Below are positions 1-8,307 of a DNA stretch of 64,000 bases, piece after piece. A program made the position numbers and the translations under genes. This stretch comes from WRIS01 sp964345475. Lineage in GTDB: Bacteria; Actinomycetota; Coriobacteriia; Coriobacteriales; Eggerthellaceae. The stretch's first letter is position 1; each line of letters opens with the position of its first letter. The notes below the pieces were generated by a model. The model was not told the DNA's origin, did not search any database, and saw nothing but the letters and a program-made list of their open reading frames with translations. The DNA lies in the NCBI GenBank assembly GCA_964345475.1, contig CAYFQW010000005.1:1-64000 (forward strand), read 5' to 3'.

Positions 1-139
1 GGCGAGGTGCCTGAAAATACTTAAATAATTGTCCGTTTTTCCTTGACCACTCCAACGGCCTTACAGCCTAGGATGTCCAAAAAAATGTCCGCACCCCCTT
101 GTGTTGCGCTTACTTTGAAAAGTAAGCATTGTAAAACAA

Positions 140-176
140 GTAGACCCCTTTCATGTATAAGGATAGAGGGGTCTAC
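140..176 (-). terminator. Hairpin terminator of the surface-fibre locus
   Basis: A perfect 10-bp inverted repeat (arms 140-149 and 167-176, 17-nt loop) lies 34 bases past the stop of the Cna-B gene. Read on the minus strand it is followed by a short T-rich stretch (TTGTTTTA), so intrinsic termination is plausible. Bases 1-139 hold no open frame that can be assigned; both strands soon meet stops. Confidence 0.6.
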
Positions 177-209
177 ATAATCATTTGCTTTAAATGGGCG
201 TGTGTATCT

Positions 210-1208
210 CTAGTCTTTAGGCTGCCTCTTGCAGGAACTCCTCAAGCGATATCCAGCAAAGCCTAGGCCGAGCAATGAAACACCCGTGACCCCAAGGAGT
301 ATGCCTGCGTAGCTTGTATCGCCAGTCTTGGGCACGATCTTGCCATCCTTCGTGTTGGTGATAGTGACATCAGTAGTCGTTCCTGTGACGATGCTCGTGT
401 AGCCAGCAGGGACATCTACCTCATCGACGGTCCATGCGTAAGCTGCGTCGAGATCTTTCCATACATATATCCAGCCGTCGCTCGCGCTGAGAATTACCGG
501 CTCATCGTATGGCTTGCCATCCTGATAGAGCTGTACCTTAATTTGGCTCGGTCTTTGGCTGTCGTTTCCATCTTTCCAAACCTTGCTCACCTTAAGCTCA
601 GGTATAGGGGCATCGAATCCTTCGTAGGCAAATACCCAGTCTACCTCGCCAATACGGTTCGCGTACGCATTGTCAAGCTCGATAGGCACGGTAAGCTCGG
701 CTTTCAGAGACATCGTCTCACTCTGCCAAAGCGTTCCTAAATACACGTTATCTGCAAGGCCATCAAGCTGGTCGAGAGTACCGTCAAAAATAAGATCGCT
801 ACCGTTCCAAACCTTCATAGAGAGCTGAGAAAGAAAATCGTACATGTAATCAAGCTCAGATGCGCTTCCCCTACGGCCGTCTGCCAAAAGCTCCTCGAGA
901 ACTTCCTCACTTATAGGATTGCCATCTTCGTCGTGAAGGACTGCCCTCATATACACCTTGATGTTGTCGTAGTCGCTGTTCTGGTTTTCGATATCAATAT
1001 CTTCTGTCAGCACGTCTCCTGGCATGACGCCTTTAAAGTTGCTGAACAGATCAGTTGCTGTGTATGTGCTGCCAGGCCCAAAGACTATGACCTTGTTCTC
1101 CTTGAAGGTCACCGAAGCGTCAGCAGCAAAGGCAGTTGCCGACATTCCGACAGTCATTAGCACAGCCAGGAAAAAGGAGAATATAGTTTTAAAGCTTCTA
1201 CTTTTCAT
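210..1208 (-). CDS. LPXTG-like Cna-B surface protein with TasA-like N-terminal region
   Basis: Exported, probably wall-anchored protein of 332 residues. Residues 1-29 form an ordinary signal peptide ending in an AFA-type cleavage site. Residues 30-205 resemble the TasA/camelysin jelly-roll region (a GDVLTEDIDI segment followed by an N-rich strand). Residues about 206-287 form one Cna-B domain, from LKVSKVWKDG to VTITNT. The C-terminus has a VPKTGD sorting signal (LPXTG variant), a hydrophobic stretch and a basic tail. The ATG is preceded by AAGGGGG. It is the last gene of the minus-strand locus, 12 bases after the SipW-dependent gene at 1221. No sortase lies in the window, so anchoring is inferred from the sorting motif alone. 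Confidence 0.8.
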   Translation of the reverse strand: MKSRSFKTIFSFFLAVLMTVGMSATAFAADASVTFKENKVIVFGPGSTYTATDLFSNFKGVMPGDVLTEDIDIENQNSDYDNIKVYMRAVLHDEDGNPISEEVLEELLADGRRGSASELDYMYDFLSQLSMKVWNGSDLIFDGTLDQLDGLADNVYLGTLWQSETMSLKAELTVPIELDNAYANRIGEVDWVFAYEGFDAPIPELKVSKVWKDGNDSQRPSQIKVQLYQDGKPYDEPVILSASDGWIYVWKDLDAAYAWTVDEVDVPAGYTSIVTGTTTDVTITNTKDGKIVPKTGDTSYAGILLGVTGVSLLGLGFAGYRLRSSCKRQPKD

Positions 1209-1220
1209 ACCTACACCCCC

Positions 1221-1802
1221 TTAGTTATAAGCACTGACTGTGCCGCCGGAAATTGTTACGCCCCAAGAATCGCCCACGGCCTCTGGAGGAGCGCTTTGAA
1301 TTGCCTCTGCCAAGACTTCGATAACTTGTTTGCCGCCATCTGCATCGCCGTAAGCTCCTATCAGATCGATGTTAGCTATTAGGTCGGTAGCAGGAAGCTC
1401 TCCTGGTGCAACTGGCGAGGTGTAGTAGTAAAACCCATCATAGAACACCCAGCCACTTCCCAGAGTGAAAGCAGGAACCGTTGCTGTTCCGCCTATCCGC
1501 TCCCCTGCAACGTTGACCCGGTAACTTACAAGCTCTACTCGGAGGTAGGCGTCTGTGTCACTCGTATTTTTAACATTTACATCAGATTTCGTTGTGCCGT
1601 CAAAGCTCTCCACAACCTCACAACTTACTTGTGCAGGCTTAAACACGTTCTCAATTGGATCATCCTGGGTGACCAGGAGCGCTAAACTGCCTCCGACCAC
1701 CACCAGCAAGACGGTTAGAAGAGAGAGAACCGATAAAGCAAGCCGCTTACTAGGCCAGCTTTTCTGACTAGTTTGTTCGGATGCATGCCTTCCTTTACTC
1801 AT
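1221..1802 (-). CDS. SipW-dependent TasA/camelysin-like protein (fourth copy)
   Basis: 193 residues. A basic N-terminus is followed by a long hydrophobic stretch ending GGSLALLVTQDDPIENVF, the pattern of SipW-dependent-type signal peptides in TasA/camelysin proteins. The mature part has the family's KNTSDTDAYLRVELV strand (compare KNTGNNAAYVRVKVA in the protein at 5233) and a YYTSPVAPGEL segment before the last strands. Such proteins polymerise into fibres in Bacillus. The gene sits between the vWA adhesin and the Cna-B protein, with 20- and 12-base gaps, so it is probably co-transcribed. A role as a minor fibre subunit or adaptor is inference. Confidence 0.75.
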   Translation of the reverse strand: MSKGRHASEQTSQKSWPSKRLALSVLSLLTVLLVVVGGSLALLVTQDDPIENVFKPAQVSCEVVESFDGTTKSDVNVKNTSDTDAYLRVELVSYRVNVAGERIGGTATVPAFTLGSGWVFYDGFYYYTSPVAPGELPATDLIANIDLIGAYGDADGGKQVIEVLAEAIQSAPPEAVGDSWGVTISGGTVSAYN

Positions 1803-1822
1803 AACTCATTCTCCCCCTTTCT

Positions 1823-4798
1823 TTAATTCGCTGATCCGAGGGTATTTTTTACGATATCGCTATAGCCATTGAGCCAATATATTTTATCGTTTTGAGTATT
1901 GGCACAAACAACAGTACCTGTATTAGACGAACTGCTTAAGGCGACAGCTTGGCCGTTATCTGGATTAAACCTCCAGCTCCATTCGGCGTTCTCTTGAATG
2001 GTGTAGCTTCCTACAGGGAGCTCATACACCGTAACGCTACCATTGCCAAGAATCGAAGCCTCCGTGTACTTTACGCCGTCTTTGTAAATATCGAAGACAT
2101 AAGGCTCGGCATCGTTGCCACCGGTCTTGGTGATAGTCAAAGCGCAGGTCTTCACGTGAAGCAGGAAGGCAGGATCGCCTGGGCTCGTTGGGTCGGTCCA
2201 TCCGCAGACAGGACTGCAAGGCTGATGAACGAAGGTCGTATGATTATTGATGTTCATGCTGGTCTGCTCAACACCTACAGGGATACTCACATCGACCTTA
2301 ACTTTTATATCCTGCTTAGTGGCTACCTTCCCATCAACGATGACTCCACTTTCTGGTGTGTACGAGAGGCCGAGCACTGGTTCATCGTTCAGCATATCCA
2401 TGTCGGCGTGATCTATTTCAGTGCCTGTACTGGTGTGAACCCAGGTTTTGCTTACCAGGTTGCCTCCGCCAAAACTGGCTATATCTCCATAGTACACACC
2501 GCTATCTTTATACGTGAGCTTAGGCTTGAAAACGAGTATGGTGCTTGTTCCTGTGGCAGAAGCCCCTTCAGACCCGATAGTGCCTCCGAGTTTGGGGCTG
2601 ACATTGACTGTTAAGGTGTATTCAAGATCTTCTCTGACATCTTCAAAGCTTCCTCCGACAGCTGAGGCTATCGCCTCGATGTCGACATACTCATTTTGCC
2701 AAGGCTCCAAGCCGTAGTTCGGCGCATCAAAGTCAATACTATTGCCTCCGATTGTTACCTCAGCTTGCAATTTCAAGGCATCTTCAGGAACAGACTGCCC
2801 AAAGTAGCTACCCGAAATGTTGTCAGGGATGACTATCCCTATATCGGCAAGGGGAACATCCACGGTAGGCCTGTCGAATACAAAAAGCGGATCCGTTTTA
2901 TCTGGATCTTCGTAAACACCTGCAGAGGTATTGGTGAATACCTGGTTACCGCCGAGGAAACCTTCTCTCGGCTGTACCACAATCTTAATAACTAGCTTAT
3001 TCCCTCGATAGGTCACGGTACCGTCGACGTCTGTTTCAGTACCCACCCAGTTTTCCGAAAAATCGTAGCCTGTCACGTCGATCTGGTTGTGCGTAGTGAT
3101 TCCCGCACCTGGATCCGTACTGCTGATAACGGCTGTAGCTCCTAGAGCGTCTGGGTTTTGCGAGCATGTGTATTCGCCTGATCCATCTACTCCCGTGCAT
3201 GCATAAGACTCTAGGATTATGTCACCTGCAGTGCTCCCAGGCGGAAGGGTAAAGGACGGAGCGATAATATCTCTGATTATCGCATCTTCATCGAGATCAA
3301 TGGCAGATCCACCTTGTTCTATCTGGTCTGCTATTTGCTTGAAGATGTTCGTCAAAGCGTCTGCATCGGCAGCAGAGAGGTAATAGCTTGGGTTCTGAAC
3401 AGTACCATTGTTAGAAGAAAGATTATGCATAAACCAGTTGGCTTTTTGAGTATCGTTACCGTTAGGATTGCCTGAGCTAGATGCGTCGGCGCCATCAAAT
3501 ATTCCAACCGTATAAACTGTTGCTCCGTGGGTATTTTTCGTTGTGTTTGCCTCATTGATTGCGGCAGTGGCAGTCTCGGAATCGTAACCGCTCCAACCAG
3601 GTTCTCCATCCGTGAAGACGATGACTACGCGATTTCTTTCTTCTCCACTTGGCACGGGATTCGCTCCCAGAATACCGTTGGCCATCTTCATGCCCAAATC
3701 TGTTAGAGTACCACCGTCTGCAGTGAGTGCATTGACAGAAGCGTTCACGTTATTGCGTCCATCTTGAGTCGACATATCTTGAAACGCCGAACCATACACG
3801 CCCTCAGCAGCGGTTCCGTAGCGGTATTCAGTGGAGCCAATTAATATTTCCGTATTGCCGTAATTGTAGTTTACATTATTATACCTTTGACCTGAGGCGA
3901 AGCCTACAACAGCGATACGATGGTTGACATCGTCTGCTGTGCCAAAGGAACCATCCTCACCCTTGGCCTTCTCATTAACCTGATCCACGAAGCTATTTAG
4001 GGCATTTTTCAAAGCTTGGAGCCTTGTAATAGATCCAGTGTTTCTTTGATATAGGGTAGGGTTCGTAAAATTCGTATTTTGACCAATGGAGGTTCCGATA
4101 ATCTGCGTAATGTTGCTGGCGTCGGTATATGAGTAAGTATATTCATAGGTCGAAACATCAGTGCCCACAACCCCTCGGTACAACGGCCCCAGTGCGCCAA
4201 AGTTTGGAACGGAGTTACTTCCGGAGCTCGAAACGCTTAATCCGCCATCAGAGGTGTATGTATAATAACTAAAGAGCCAGCTGCGATTTACGGTAACCTT
4301 ATAATATTCGCCATCTTTCATATGATAAAGGTTGTTACGATTGTCATTATCATAGTAGGTAGAATTTATTGTGTTAGAGGGAAAAGCTGTATAAACCATC
4401 GGTATTTCACGCACAACAGAGACGGACGCATAGCTGCCGTCTTCTAATTCATGCCATAAATTACTCGTGCCTCCGTTATGGCGTCGCTCAAAAAAATACC
4501 CATTGTTCCTTGTTTCGTAGCTCGTAAACTTATATGTCGTGAAATTCTCTGACATGGAGCCCGACTGATCGAGCACTAGAACGATGTCGGTGGGAATGTC
4601 TTTTTTTATCTCGGTTGTGACCTTCTCGCCAGTTGCATAAGCTTCCAGCTCAACAGTGTAGGTTCCATCACCATTGTTTGTAGCGGTTTTACTGATCTGC
4701 ATTCTCGGATCACCGTCTGCGAAAGCTGCGCCCCCGGGAATTAGTATGAGGGCAAGCAAGCAGCCTGCTAAAATTCGAAGTAGGTTCTTTTTCTTCAT
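1823..4798 (-). CDS. vWA-domain surface adhesin with C-terminal Cna-B/SpaA-like domain
   Basis: Large secreted protein of 991 residues. Residues 1-27 are a signal peptide. The vWA domain begins near residue 68 with a canonical MIDAS DxSxS (D77, S79, S81), continues with a GGTLTDLG segment and has VVIVFTDGEP as a later vWA strand. A region of about 170 residues rich in Tyr and Asn (84-256) is inserted straight after the MIDAS loop. Long beta-rich regions follow, then a short Cna-B/SpaA-like domain near 885-960 (LTITKTGGNDAEPYVFDIYK). The C-terminus (SDIVKNTLGSAN) has no sorting signal or membrane anchor, so it must be held by partners or released. Placement among fibre-subunit genes suggests a tip adhesin; this is inference. 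Confidence 0.8.
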   Translation of the reverse strand: MKKKNLLRILAGCLLALILIPGGAAFADGDPRMQISKTATNNGDGTYTVELEAYATGEKVTTEIKKDIPTDIVLVLDQSGSMSENFTTYKFTSYETRNNGYFFERRHNGGTSNLWHELEDGSYASVSVVREIPMVYTAFPSNTINSTYYDNDNRNNLYHMKDGEYYKVTVNRSWLFSYYTYTSDGGLSVSSSGSNSVPNFGALGPLYRGVVGTDVSTYEYTYSYTDASNITQIIGTSIGQNTNFTNPTLYQRNTGSITRLQALKNALNSFVDQVNEKAKGEDGSFGTADDVNHRIAVVGFASGQRYNNVNYNYGNTEILIGSTEYRYGTAAEGVYGSAFQDMSTQDGRNNVNASVNALTADGGTLTDLGMKMANGILGANPVPSGEERNRVVIVFTDGEPGWSGYDSETATAAINEANTTKNTHGATVYTVGIFDGADASSSGNPNGNDTQKANWFMHNLSSNNGTVQNPSYYLSAADADALTNIFKQIADQIEQGGSAIDLDEDAIIRDIIAPSFTLPPGSTAGDIILESYACTGVDGSGEYTCSQNPDALGATAVISSTDPGAGITTHNQIDVTGYDFSENWVGTETDVDGTVTYRGNKLVIKIVVQPREGFLGGNQVFTNTSAGVYEDPDKTDPLFVFDRPTVDVPLADIGIVIPDNISGSYFGQSVPEDALKLQAEVTIGGNSIDFDAPNYGLEPWQNEYVDIEAIASAVGGSFEDVREDLEYTLTVNVSPKLGGTIGSEGASATGTSTILVFKPKLTYKDSGVYYGDIASFGGGNLVSKTWVHTSTGTEIDHADMDMLNDEPVLGLSYTPESGVIVDGKVATKQDIKVKVDVSIPVGVEQTSMNINNHTTFVHQPCSPVCGWTDPTSPGDPAFLLHVKTCALTITKTGGNDAEPYVFDIYKDGVKYTEASILGNGSVTVYELPVGSYTIQENAEWSWRFNPDNGQAVALSSSSNTGTVVCANTQNDKIYWLNGYSDIVKNTLGSAN

Positions 4799-4807
4799 AA
4801 TAGCTCC

Positions 4808-5221
4808 CTACTCCTCTTCGCCAACAACGGGATCACCTAATGGTGCAACGTTGGTAAAATTCACTGCAGGAGTTACAATCTCACTTTTTACAGGAGGCTC
4901 AGATTTCAAGGTGCTGGCATAAGTGGGACCATCCGCTCCTAAAGGCATTTCCCCCGCCTCATTATCCCACCCATCTTCAGATTCTGCATTCGCATTACCT
5001 TCATCGAACGAGGATTCGGGTGATAATACGCCCTCTGTTCCCATGTCTGTGAAGTCCTGTCCTTCCGTAGCTTCGGCATCTTCTAGGATGACATCAGACA
5101 ACCCAGAATATGCCTCGCTGTCCTCGCCTGCAGTTGAGGCTAGCGCCCAAGCCCCTGGAATCGCCAAGGCGATTAACAGGGCGAAACCTAAGAGTAAAGT
5201 GAGTCCTTTTTTGTTCTTCAT
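4808..5221 (-). CDS. Small acidic exported protein of unknown function
   Basis: 137 residues, not recognised. Residues 1-28 are a signal peptide (KNKK, then a Leu/Ala-rich core ending GAWALA). The mature part is very acidic (many Glu/Asp), has no Cys, looks largely disordered and ends in a Pro/Val-rich tail (VAPLGDPVVGEEE). It lies 9 bases before the vWA gene and 11 bases after the SipW-dependent gene at 5233, inside the locus. A chaperone, linker or fibre-associated role is possible but nothing in the sequence decides it. Confidence 0.6.
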   Translation of the reverse strand: MKNKKGLTLLLGFALLIALAIPGAWALASTAGEDSEAYSGLSDVILEDAEATEGQDFTDMGTEGVLSPESSFDEGNANAESEDGWDNEAGEMPLGADGPTYASTLKSEPPVKSEIVTPAVNFTNVAPLGDPVVGEEE

Positions 5222-5232
5222 GATGTCTCTCC

Positions 5233-5799
5233 TTACCCTGCTGGCCAGCCGTTTGCTGTTAAAGCGCTGCTTCCATTGTTAGCAACCTGCGTCGCAAAAG
5301 CTAAAACATCGATGTTGACGCTAGCGCTCTGGTACAGATTTCCCATACTCTTGTCAAAGCTTACAGAGGTGAATAACGGTTCTGCAGTAGTATCGCCAGG
5401 CTCGAGTGGCTCATTGTAGTAATAGTAGCCACCCTGATACGTCCAGTAGGTGCTGTTGATGTTCAAGCCGACCAAGTCTGGGTTTACATCTCCCGATACT
5501 CCGACAGCTAGCTCTATAGATTTGGCTACCTTAACGCGGACATAGGCTGCATTGTTGCCTGTGTTTTTCACCTCAACAATTTTTGTGACCTCAGTGTCCG
5601 GCATGGCGCCGCTTATGCCGTCTTCAGGAAAAGGTTCTGTCTTCTCCCCGTCGGCCCATTCATACAATTCAATGTCTATCGAACCCGTTGTTATTACATT
5701 GTGGGCAAGATCTTCTGCAGTAAAATAAGCTATTGTCCCGTAGGTCAACAAGGACAGAAAAATTGTAATCACAGCTGCAGTAAGAGCTTTTCGTTTCAT
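5233..5799 (-). CDS. SipW-dependent TasA/camelysin-like protein (third copy)
   Basis: 188 residues. The N-terminus (MKRKALTAAVITIFLSLLTYG, then TIAYFTAEDLAHNVITTGSI) is the SipW-type signal with the AYFT cleavage region and the ITTGSIDIEL first strand of TasA/camelysin proteins. A family strand follows (KNTGNNAAYVRVKVA), then a YYYNEPLEPGDTT segment. A very strong ribosome binding site (GAAGAGGAGGTG) precedes the ATG. It opens the second half of the locus, after three hairpins in the 168-base gap to the gene at 5968. Confidence 0.8.
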   Translation of the reverse strand: MKRKALTAAVITIFLSLLTYGTIAYFTAEDLAHNVITTGSIDIELYEWADGEKTEPFPEDGISGAMPDTEVTKIVEVKNTGNNAAYVRVKVAKSIELAVGVSGDVNPDLVGLNINSTYWTYQGGYYYYNEPLEPGDTTAEPLFTSVSFDKSMGNLYQSASVNIDVLAFATQVANNGSSALTANGWPAG

Positions 5800-5853
5800 C
5801 GGGTCACCTCCTCTTCACCTTTTTGTTCAATACATACTCTCGTAAACCTTAAA

Positions 5854-5953
5854 GCATACCTCGGCATTCGCCTGAGCTTTTCTTATTCGAATAACGAGGT
5901 ATGCCCACTGCCCGCAGGGGGCAGTGAGACAAACCTCAGATCCTAACAGGATC
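5854..5953 (-). other. Three intercistronic hairpins inside the surface-fibre locus
   Basis: In minus-strand order the gap holds a GATCCT/AGGATC hairpin (5939-5944 with 5948-5953), a CACTGCCC/GGGCAGTG hairpin (5906-5913 with 5919-5926) and a long imperfect hairpin with a perfect 10-bp base (5854-5863 with 5895-5904) and an inner ATTCG/CGAAT helix. None is followed by a clear U-tract. They could be a leaky terminator, RNA processing sites or 3' end stabilisers separating fibre genes from adhesin genes. Confidence 0.55.
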
Positions 5954-5967
5954 GTTCAATCTAGCAT

Positions 5968-6543
5968 TTATGCAATGTTGGCCCAAGCTTGTGCAGCGGT
6001 AAAGCTTGTGGCGTTGTCCTTAGAGAACTGCGATGCATAAGCGGTTACGGTAAGGGTCGGGTTGGTGGCGTCAGTAAGAGCGTCCATCATTGCCTTGGTT
6101 ACTGTATCCTTGACTACAACCTTGTTATCAGCCAGAACACCAAACTCTTGATCAGCAGCGTCTGCATTAACAACACGATACCAAACGTTGTCTACGCCCG
6201 TCACGCCGGTGAGCTGAGTCCAACCGTCAGCCATGGTGTAGGTCATGAAGTTATCGAAGTTGGCAGATTTCTCCAGCTTGACAAAGAGATAGTTCTTCTC
6301 GCTGTCGGCCTTAACGGTGACTACAGGATCTTTCGTAATGGTAACGCCCGGAACCATCTGCAGATTCAAATCGTCTGACTCTTCGAGTTCGATTTCTATA
6401 CCGCTCGTTGTGAAGGTGTTCACAATAGGATCTGTCTTAGCTGTCAACCATGCTAAGGTTCCGCCAATAACACCGCCAACTACAAGAAGCAGGGCGAGAG
6501 AAAGTATCAATCCCCTCTTCTTGATATTTACTTTAGTTTTCAT
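5968..6543 (-). CDS. SipW-dependent TasA/camelysin-like fibre protein (second copy)
   Basis: 191 residues from the ATG at 6543, chosen over an in-frame ATG 21 bases upstream because AAAGGAG lies just before it. The N-terminus is KTKVNIKKRG, a hydrophobic core and GGTLAWLTAKTDPIVNTFTT, the SipW-type signal. The mature chain has IEIELEE, a VTITKDPVVTV strand (compare SYTKDPTVTV in the neighbour at 6620) and a KNYLFVKLEKS strand. Similarity in plan to the protein at 6620 suggests paralogous subunits. Position next to sipW, before the hairpins, suggests it is a major fibre subunit; this is inference. Confidence 0.85.
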   Translation of the reverse strand: MKTKVNIKKRGLILSLALLLVVGGVIGGTLAWLTAKTDPIVNTFTTSGIEIELEESDDLNLQMVPGVTITKDPVVTVKADSEKNYLFVKLEKSANFDNFMTYTMADGWTQLTGVTGVDNVWYRVVNADAADQEFGVLADNKVVVKDTVTKAMMDALTDATNPTLTVTAYASQFSKDNATSFTAAQAWANIA

Positions 6544-6619
6544 GTTTACTATCTCCTTTACCATACAGAGCCCGTCACACTACATGCTATGACATTCGGC
6601 TATTAAAAAACACTCAGGC

Positions 6620-7255
6620 TTACACCTGTGCGTCAAATGCTGCCCATGCTCCGTCAGCATCGGTATACGATGTTGTTTGGGCCTGGATTGCTTGTGCAAC
6701 AACATTGATTGTAAGTCCCTCAAAGGTTGGAAGCTGTGCTTCGGTGATAGTTCCCGGCATAGTAACTTCTGTGAAGAGAGGCTCGAGCTCGACATCAGCT
6801 GCACTAGCATCTACTGTCTGATAATATCTGAACTCATAGGTGCGGTTACCAGCATCTTTCGTGTTGTCAACATATACCCATTTGGTGCCATCATAGCCAC
6901 CAAAGAAATCCAGCAGGTCGGCGCCAGTCGGGGCAAAGAAAGCATCGAGCTCATCAGCCTTGTTGATGGTTACGAGCATACGAACGTAAGCTTCTTCGCT
7001 ACCATCAACTACGGTGACGGTTGGATCTTTGGTATAGCTGTTTCCAGGAAGCAGCTTGTATTGATTGCCCTCTTCGGTGCGTGCGTCAGGATCATTTGCA
7101 TCCTGCTCGTCAAGCACGATGTCAATTGCTCCTACGGTGAAGGTGTTGTTTACAACTTCGGTGTCGGTCAGGTACGCCATGGTGCCAAAAACAGCAGCGG
7201 ATACGAGCAATGCCGCGGCCATGACGATCCCTAAAGGCTTAACTTTGGTCTTCAT
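6620..7255 (-). CDS. SipW-dependent TasA/camelysin-like fibre protein (first copy)
   Basis: 211 residues. SipW-type signal (MKTKVKPLG, hydrophobic core, GTMAYLTDTEVVNNTFTVG), then AIDIVLDEQD, a NSYTKDPTVTV strand and an EEAYVRMLVTINK strand typical of TasA/camelysin-like proteins. AAGGAGAG precedes the ATG by 6 bases. It lies directly downstream of the SipW-type signal peptidase (70-base gap), the arrangement seen for sipW-tasA in Bacillus. Likely product: a secreted fibre subunit that needs the neighbouring peptidase. Confidence 0.85.
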   Translation of the reverse strand: MKTKVKPLGIVMAAALLVSAAVFGTMAYLTDTEVVNNTFTVGAIDIVLDEQDANDPDARTEEGNQYKLLPGNSYTKDPTVTVVDGSEEAYVRMLVTINKADELDAFFAPTGADLLDFFGGYDGTKWVYVDNTKDAGNRTYEFRYYQTVDASAADVELEPLFTEVTMPGTITEAQLPTFEGLTINVVAQAIQAQTTSYTDADGAWAAFDAQV

Positions 7256-7325
7256 GTTATTCTCTCCTTAATTCTAATATCTCTGGGAGCCTTACGGCAT
7301 TATCCACCCATGTAACTAGATGCTT

Positions 7326-7979
7326 TCACCAAGCCTGTTTTTGTCGAGAATGCTTCCCGACCTTCTCCACACTCCTCTCCCTTGTTTCTTTTTGTTTTTC
7401 GTTTTCTTTATCATTTTCCCTACTACCAAATAAGCCAGGAATGAGCACGAGCAGCAGCAACAGTGCACCTGCAGATGCTGCAACGTACATCCCTGGAGGT
7501 GTTTGGATATAGTTTGCTATATAACCTAATTTGGGAATACTGAAAACGGGTGTTCCGATCACGTTCTTGTAATGGACCAAAGACCCATCAACAGCATTGT
7601 TTGCATCACCCTTGGTTTGGTATCTTACTACGGAGGAATCTGTTTCGTCGGAAACGACTTCAACGATTCTGTGAGTGGCGACCGTATCCTCATCGAGCAT
7701 GAAAGTGATTACATCGCCGACTTCAAGCTCGGTATAGGGCACTTCTTTTACGTACAGCAGGCTTCCTGTTTCATATGCAGGCTCCATGCTTCCCGATAAA
7801 ACCACGTAGGTATTGAGGCCTATCAAACGGGTACCTGCAAGAGCAATTGCCAAAATGACCACAAGTGCCACCAGAACACCCGAAAGGATATTCCAAATCT
7901 TTTTAACGCTCTGCTTCATTGCTCCGCCTGCTTCATTGCTCTGCCTGCTTAACTGCTTAGGAGTACGTTTCTGTTTCAT
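7326..7979 (-). CDS. sipW: SipW-type (ER-type) signal peptidase I
   Basis: Membrane signal peptidase that processes SipW-dependent precursors such as the four encoded downstream. 217 residues from the first ATG; an in-frame ATG at 7919 with GGCGGAG before it would give 197 residues and is a good alternative. TM1 is about 30-52, the catalytic Ser lies in LSGSMEP (S64), and the general base is His in ATHRIVEV (H103) rather than Lys, which defines the ER/SipW type. GDVITF and TKGDANN boxes follow, then a second TM near 165-185 and a highly charged tail. The N-terminal extension is encoded by short direct repeats around 7910-7950. First gene of the locus, behind the promoter at 8160-8187. Confidence 0.9.
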   Translation of the reverse strand: MKQKRTPKQLSRQSNEAGGAMKQSVKKIWNILSGVLVALVVILAIALAGTRLIGLNTYVVLSGSMEPAYETGSLLYVKEVPYTELEVGDVITFMLDEDTVATHRIVEVVSDETDSSVVRYQTKGDANNAVDGSLVHYKNVIGTPVFSIPKLGYIANYIQTPPGMYVAASAGALLLLLVLIPGLFGSRENDKENEKQKETRERSVEKVGKHSRQKQAW

Positions 7980-8159
7980 GTTATTCTATCTCAGACATAG
8001 TAAAAGAGCCTTGAAATTACAAATATAAGCCCATCTTGCCCCTGAAAGGGCTATTCACTGCTTCAAATAATATTTTGCCGTCATTCCAAGGCCCATCGCA
8101 GCACCTACCGCGCATGATACACAACCTACCTCAGAGCTGCGCCGAGCTTTATACTACGC

Positions 8160-8187
8160 ATTATGGCAGATGGATGGTAAATATCAA
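8160..8187 (-). promoter_or_regulatory. Predicted promoter of the sipW/surface-fibre locus
   Basis: On the minus strand TTGATA (8182-8187) and CATAAT (8160-8165) are separated by 16 bases, each matching 5 of 6 consensus positions. It would start transcription near 8153 and give a leader of about 170 bases before sipW. Apart from a short GCCC/GGGC pairing near 8037-8050, the 328-base gap 7980-8307 shows no gene or recognisable riboswitch. Confidence 0.5.
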
Positions 8188-8307
8188 TAGTTTTGCCCGT
8201 TTATCTTAGTCTTTTGTAAGTCGATTTTTCCCGTCTTGCGGCATGCGTCTTACAGATTTGCGTCAGTACCTGCGCATATATCGAGCAGCGCAGCGGCGCA
8301 TATAAAA

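Noticed and set aside
1..139. C-terminal end of a gene from the left
   Set aside because: Plus-strand frames stop within about 27 bases and give no recognisable peptide, so nothing can be claimed.
1949..2614. 221-residue frame opposite the vWA gene
   Set aside because: Antisense to the clear vWA adhesin; no family features or ribosome binding site.
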